A stretch of 41,415 nt of DNA from a virus: IMG/VR virus record IMGVR_UViG_3300042362_000346, positions 1-41,415 of that record; one strand, 5' to 3'. Each line of letters opens with the position of its first letter. Positions within the stretch are counted from its first letter, which is position 1. The position numbers were made by a program, and so were the translations under genes. The notes beneath the pieces are model-generated. The model did not search any database and was not told the origin of the DNA. It saw nothing but the letters and a program-made list of their open reading frames with translations. Below, in pieces: positions 38,456 to 41,415 of the stretch.

Positions 38456-39969
38456 TGCAATACCCCGAAAAAGAGAGCGCCGTCGTCGGCTATATTAGTG
38501 TCGCTGGCTTTGCCGGCGTGCCGAGGTCGGCGATTGTGGACCCCGATAGTTTTGTCTCGGTGCTGAATGGCGTTTACTACGCCGCAGCGCACCGGCTGCA
38601 CTATGCCAAGAAGGCCACGACGGGCACGACGATCCTCGAGGCGATTGAGAGGGATCCGTTTTTGCTGAAGGTGGCGGAGCGGACGGCGCAGGAGTCGGGG
38701 ATGGTGTGCTGGCGCGATGGCTTGGTGATGGCCGACAGCTCGCTGGCTTACAACCCGGCGGGTGGCGCCATCGTCTCGGAATACTTGGCGGACATCGCCT
38801 CGGCGGCCGCGCAGCGCAAGGCGACTAAGATCGGTCAGAGGTTGGCCTCGGGGGATATGCCTGTGGCGGAGGCTCTGGAGGAGCTCAAGACACTGGCGAA
38901 GCCTCGGGCGTCGATGGTGGGCGTGGAGATGCATACTTTTGAGGAGCTGTGGAGTTACAAGGCGGAGGACGACTCAAGCACGCTGGTGGGCAACCGCTGG
39001 CTGTGCCGTGGCGGCCAGCTCCTGCTGCTGGGGCAGTCTGGCATTGGCAAATCCTCCTACACCCTGCAACAAGCGATGACTTGGGCGCTGGGGATGCCGT
39101 TTTTTGGGATGAAGCCGAAGCGGCGGCTGCGGTGCCTGATCGTGCAGGCGGAGAATGATATGGGGGACATGGCCGAGGTGGTGCAGGGCGTGATGTCGTA
39201 TGTAGTAGCCCAATCCAAGATGACGCAGCGCGAGGCGGTGGATATCCTGCGGGAGAATGTGATCGTGGCGCGGGTGACGGCTCAGACGGGTGAGGCGTTC
39301 ATCGAGGTGATCCGGGAGCTGATTGCGAAGCACGGGCCGTTCGATCTGGTCTACGGGGATCCGTTGCTGTCATTCATCGGCGACGACATTTCCCAGCAGG
39401 CTGTGGCCAGTCACTTCCTGCGCGAGCTGTGCAACCCGTTGGCGTTCGAGCATGGGTTTGCGTGGGTGTGGAGTCACCACACCGGCAAGCCGCAGAGCGA
39501 CTCGAAGAGCCGGGCGCATTGGAATGCGAATGACTATGCCTACATCGGGCTGGGATCGAGTGAGCTAACGAACTGGGCTCGGGCGATCTGTGTGCTCCAG
39601 ACCACGAAACACGAAGGAATCTTCAAAGTTTTATTGGCCAAGCGGGGCAATCGGGCCGAGGCGATGGATGAGCACGGGCATCCGACGACGGATATCATTA
39701 TCAAGCACGCGGCGAAGGGGCTGCATTGGGAGCCCGCGGAGCTGCCCGAGGAGACGGAGGAGCAGACACAATCCAAGGGCAAGGCGGGACGCACGCCCAA
39801 AATCTCGGCCTACGATGAGGCGGAGATCGTGGCGAAGCATGCGACCTGGCCGCAGGGCGCTCGGGGTTTTTATACCGAGATGCAGGGCAAATACGGCGTG
39901 AGCCGAGACACTATCGAGAGGATCCTGCGCCGGTCCAAACAGGGCGCACAAAACCTCAAGGCGGCGTGA
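38455..39969 (+). CDS. RepA/DnaB-like replicative helicase (AAA_25 type)
   Basis: A 504-residue protein. Residues 1-145 resemble the DnaB N-terminal helical domain (FVSVLNGVYYAAAHRLHYAK, ILEAIERDPF). The RecA-like core has Walker A GQSGIGKSS (193-201), RCLIVQAEND, Walker B FDLVYGDPLLSF (Asp302), and WSHHTGKPQSD as a late motif. Residues 430-504 are a linker and a small helix-turn-helix-like end (GVSRDTIERILRRS). It unwinds DNA at the phage origin; nine iteron-like repeats lie directly downstream. GAGGA about 10 bases before the ATG serves as ribosome site. Confidence 0.82.
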   Translation: MQYPEKESAVVGYISVAGFAGVPRSAIVDPDSFVSVLNGVYYAAAHRLHYAKKATTGTTILEAIERDPFLLKVAERTAQESGMVCWRDGLVMADSSLAYNPAGGAIVSEYLADIASAAAQRKATKIGQRLASGDMPVAEALEELKTLAKPRASMVGVEMHTFEELWSYKAEDDSSTLVGNRWLCRGGQLLLLGQSGIGKSSYTLQQAMTWALGMPFFGMKPKRRLRCLIVQAENDMGDMAEVVQGVMSYVVAQSKMTQREAVDILRENVIVARVTAQTGEAFIEVIRELIAKHGPFDLVYGDPLLSFIGDDISQQAVASHFLRELCNPLAFEHGFAWVWSHHTGKPQSDSKSRAHWNANDYAYIGLGSSELTNWARAICVLQTTKHEGIFKVLLAKRGNRAEAMDEHGHPTTDIIIKHAAKGLHWEPAELPEETEEQTQSKGKAGRTPKISAYDEAEIVAKHATWPQGARGFYTEMQGKYGVSRDTIERILRRSKQGAQNLKAA

Positions 39970-40000
39970 TCTTTTCTTATTACATCCACATGAAACCAAG

Positions 40001-40176
40001 TGCCGCAAAATTACCGCAGAATGACCGCAGAATGGAAATTATGCGGCACAGGATAACTGCCGCAAAATTACTGCCGCATAATCCCCCCTTAAAGGGGGGG
40101 GATAATTATGCGGTAGTTAATTTTTCGGCGTCGTTATTTCCGTCCTGCTTTTACCGCAAAATAGATTTGTGCGGCA
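40001..40176. promoter_or_regulatory. Iteron cluster, candidate replication origin
   Basis: Nine copies of an 11-mer T[GA]CCGCA[ATG]AAT or close variants fill an AT-rich gap between helicase and packaging genes. Forward: 40001, 40012, 40023, 40058, 40072, 40152. Inverted: 40038-40048, 40105-40115, 40166-40176. The first three are spaced 11 bp. Some continue as TGCCGCAAAATTA. Iterons beside a helicase gene suggest an origin; an operator array for the next operon is the alternative. The rest of 39970-40183 shows no gene. Confidence 0.65.
40072..40115. other. Hairpin within the iteron cluster
   Basis: TGCCGCATAAT (40072-40082) is nearly the complement of ATTATGCGGTA (40105-40115), with CCCCCC/GGGGGG arms and a TTAAA loop between them. 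The long cruciform-capable element is made of two inverted iterons and a C/G tract. It may be a primosome or unwinding element, or a terminator of the helicase transcript, though no T-run directly follows. Confidence 0.6.
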
Positions 40177-40183
40177 TTTCACT

Positions 40184-40438
40184 ATGAACACCCCAAGAAA
40201 AGAAACCGACCCGCTCATCGCTTGCCAAGCCTGCGGCCGCGAATGGCAAGACCACCCAGGCGTCGCCCACACCTGCCGCATGGCCTCGGACCTCGCCGAC
40301 TACCTCCGGTGGGCGCTCAACCACATCGAGCCGCCCGAATACACCCGCGATATCACCGAGCAGGAGGTCTACTTCCACTCCCTCGAGGAAGCCCGGCGAC
40401 TCGTCGTCGAGGCCAGCAACTGGAAGGCCCGCTTATGA
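40184..40438 (+). CDS. Small Cys/His protein
   Basis: An 84-residue protein with ACQACGREWQDHPGVAHTC (about 18-36), a C-x-x-C ... H-x-C arrangement able to bind zinc, and a helical second half with many acidic residues. It starts at 40184, eight bases after the last iteron, and overlaps the small terminase gene by ATGA. Function unknown; the place between origin and terminase suggests early control of packaging or replication. Confidence 0.6.
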   Translation: MNTPRKETDPLIACQACGREWQDHPGVAHTCRMASDLADYLRWALNHIEPPEYTRDITEQEVYFHSLEEARRLVVEASNWKARL

Positions 40439-41223
40439 AACCCAAACGATCTGCCAAACCAGAAACCAAACACTCCATCGCCACCAAGCTGGCCGCTGAT
40501 TTCCATGTCAGCGTCCAGACCGCCACGCAGTGGTTCGACGCCGGTTGTCCCATGGATTACGAGGAGGCCAAGGAATGGAAGCTCCAGAAACGCGCAGAAG
40601 CCCCGATCAAGTCAGAGATGGGGTCAAGGCCCAATAAGCTGGAAAAAGCCCTAGAACAGGCCGCTGCGTGCGAAGAAACGGTCAACTGGGATGCGATGTC
40701 CACGCAGTTCCGCCAGATGTGCGATATCGTGGCCGACTTCTACCTCATGGGCATGACGGTCTCCGCCATCAACACCAAGCTGGGCGTCAAGCCTGCGGTC
40801 ATCTCTCGCATCATCGCTAACCACCCCGACACCAAGGACAAGGAAGCTCAAGTCGCCGCCTCAAGCTGGAAAGATGTCCGACGCCTGGCCGTCGATGCCC
40901 TCCGCGACAAGCTCAACGACCCCACCCAAGTCAGCAAAATGAAAGCCGCAGAGCTCAACTTCGTAGCCGGAACCGCTCAAGACAAGATCCGCGACAGCGA
41001 AGGCGGCGCACAGCTCACCATCAACATCAACCAGAAGATCAATGCTTTGTCGTTCGAGGAACTCATCAACAGCATTCCGAAGAAAGTCGATGACATCGAT
41101 GGCGAGTTCGAGATCGAGACCCCCTCGGGAACCAGTAGCGAGGTGGAGAAGCCCCCGGCAAACACCCCGCTCAGTCTCAATAACAAGGCTAAAAACGAGG
41201 AGGATAATGGCTCGAATGAGTAA
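40435..41223 (+). CDS. terS: Putative terminase small subunit
   Basis: A 262-residue protein. Residues 10-45 have a helix-turn-helix style (KLAADFHVSVQTATQWFDAG), and 88-135 another (MGMTVSAINTKLGVKPAVIS), as in DNA-recognition domains of small terminase subunits; the middle is a helical oligomerisation part, and the last 70 residues are polar and disordered. On the circle it precedes the large subunit by only small genes, the usual order. A replication initiator that binds the nearby iterons is the main alternative. Start from the ATGA overlap. Confidence 0.6.
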   Translation: MKPKRSAKPETKHSIATKLAADFHVSVQTATQWFDAGCPMDYEEAKEWKLQKRAEAPIKSEMGSRPNKLEKALEQAAACEETVNWDAMSTQFRQMCDIVADFYLMGMTVSAINTKLGVKPAVISRIIANHPDTKDKEAQVAASSWKDVRRLAVDALRDKLNDPTQVSKMKAAELNFVAGTAQDKIRDSEGGAQLTININQKINALSFEELINSIPKKVDDIDGEFEIETPSGTSSEVEKPPANTPLSLNNKAKNEEDNGSNE

Positions 41224-41362
41224 GCCATTGAACATCAACAACCGCCCACTATCCATTAGAGTGGTTATTGGAAGTTATAGCCTCGACAGGGGGGGGAGGG
41301 GGGTCGGTTCGCTGGCTCCGCAAATTTCACCCCACTCGTCCAGCCCCCGAAAAATTTTATGA
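41207..41362 (+). CDS. Small junction-spanning protein (complete copy)
   Basis: A 51-residue basic frame that starts inside the end of the small terminase gene behind GAGGAGG and runs through the G-rich tract of the repeated end. Its TGA overlaps the next ATG (41359, equal to 71). The Ile/Val/Ser-rich start and a Ser/Pro-rich end show no family. The overlaps at both ends and the ribosome site are the evidence; the homopolymer run makes the exact frame sensitive to sequencing error. Confidence 0.45.
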   Translation: MARMSKPLNINNRPLSIRVVIGSYSLDRGGRGVGSLAPQISPHSSSPRKIL

Positions 41363-41415
41363 AAAAAGCCCAACCTAACAAGCAAGAAACGAAGCAAGAG
41401 CAACCCCCTACCCCG
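41289..41415. repeat. Terminal direct repeat, right copy
   Basis: Exact copy of 1-127. Removing one copy gives a 41288-bp circle in which the small terminase gene leads directly into the genes at 71 and beyond. Confidence 0.95.
41359..41415 (+). CDS. 5' end of the packaging-region small gene (second copy, partial)
   Basis: The first 19 codons of the gene complete at 71-349, present again only because of the repeated end. It is not a second gene. Confidence 0.85.
   Translation, partial: MKKAQPNKQETKQEQPPTP

Noticed and set aside
40001-40176. CRISPR array
   Set aside because: Repeats are 11-mers with both orientations and irregular short spacing; there are no uniform 28-37-base repeats or spacers, and no cas genes. 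The Cas4-like nuclease at 34746 belongs to the recombination module.

Overview
The window looks like one complete circular-permuted genome of a temperate, short-tailed (podovirus-like) phage of a Gram-negative bacterium. The last 127 bases (41289-41415) repeat the first 127 exactly, so the unique molecule is 41288 bp; a repeat of exactly 127 suggests an assembler k-mer overlap closing a circle rather than a physical terminal repeat. Evidence for a phage: terminase subunits, portal, SU10-like capsid, tail hub, fibres, lysis genes, tyrosine integrase with an attP-like site and a replication module. A short tail is inferred because no tape measure, tail tube or sheath is seen, whereas several internal-virion-type proteins are. 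Small lipoproteins point to a host with an outer membrane. The host phylum cannot be fixed; DNA is GC-rich, with distinct AT-rich patches.

Layout. 40435-3045 through the junction: packaging (small terminase, small proteins, large terminase). 3046-3328: a regulatory gap with a terminator and a helically phased repeat. 3329-9445: scaffold, capsid, portal, connector genes. 9490-13268: fibre-like proteins with repeats. 13271-14270: lysis cassette (two small membrane proteins, a lipoprotein, an M15 peptidase). 14267-18874: accessory phosphoesterase, tail hub, and a fibre with an S74 chaperone. 18871-30012: a SET-domain protein, putative ejection proteins including one of 2011 residues, and a PAPS-reductase-like/YkgJ-like pair. 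30020-32332: integration and switch module: integrase and attP with five arm-type repeats, then a PEGA lipoprotein and a ribbon-helix-helix (RHH) gene divergent from a second RHH gene across an operator region. 32329-39969: early genes, with recombination (Sak4-like ATPase, Cas4/DUF2800-like nuclease, SSB-like protein, RuvC-like resolvase), a cytosine methyltransferase locus and a RepA/DnaB-like helicase. 40001-40176: nine iteron-like repeats and a hairpin, a candidate replication origin.

The most striking locus is 36945-38455. Two proteins of 497 and 502 residues are encoded start to end in different frames of the same 1.5 kb. One is a C5-cytosine methyltransferase with its full motif set; the other is a protein with five W-[PA]-T-[PI] repeats and a conserved-looking C-terminal block. 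Their start codons overlap as ATGTG behind one Shine-Dalgarno sequence. Other points of interest are the attP architecture, the RHH/RHH switch, the iterons, the phage SET domain, the fifteen perfect 11-residue repeats in an internal virion protein, and several phased or tandem short repeats in intergenic DNA.

Most genes are tightly packed with 4-nt ATGA stop/start overlaps, which fixes many start codons. All functional names are from motif recognition by eye; no database search was run.
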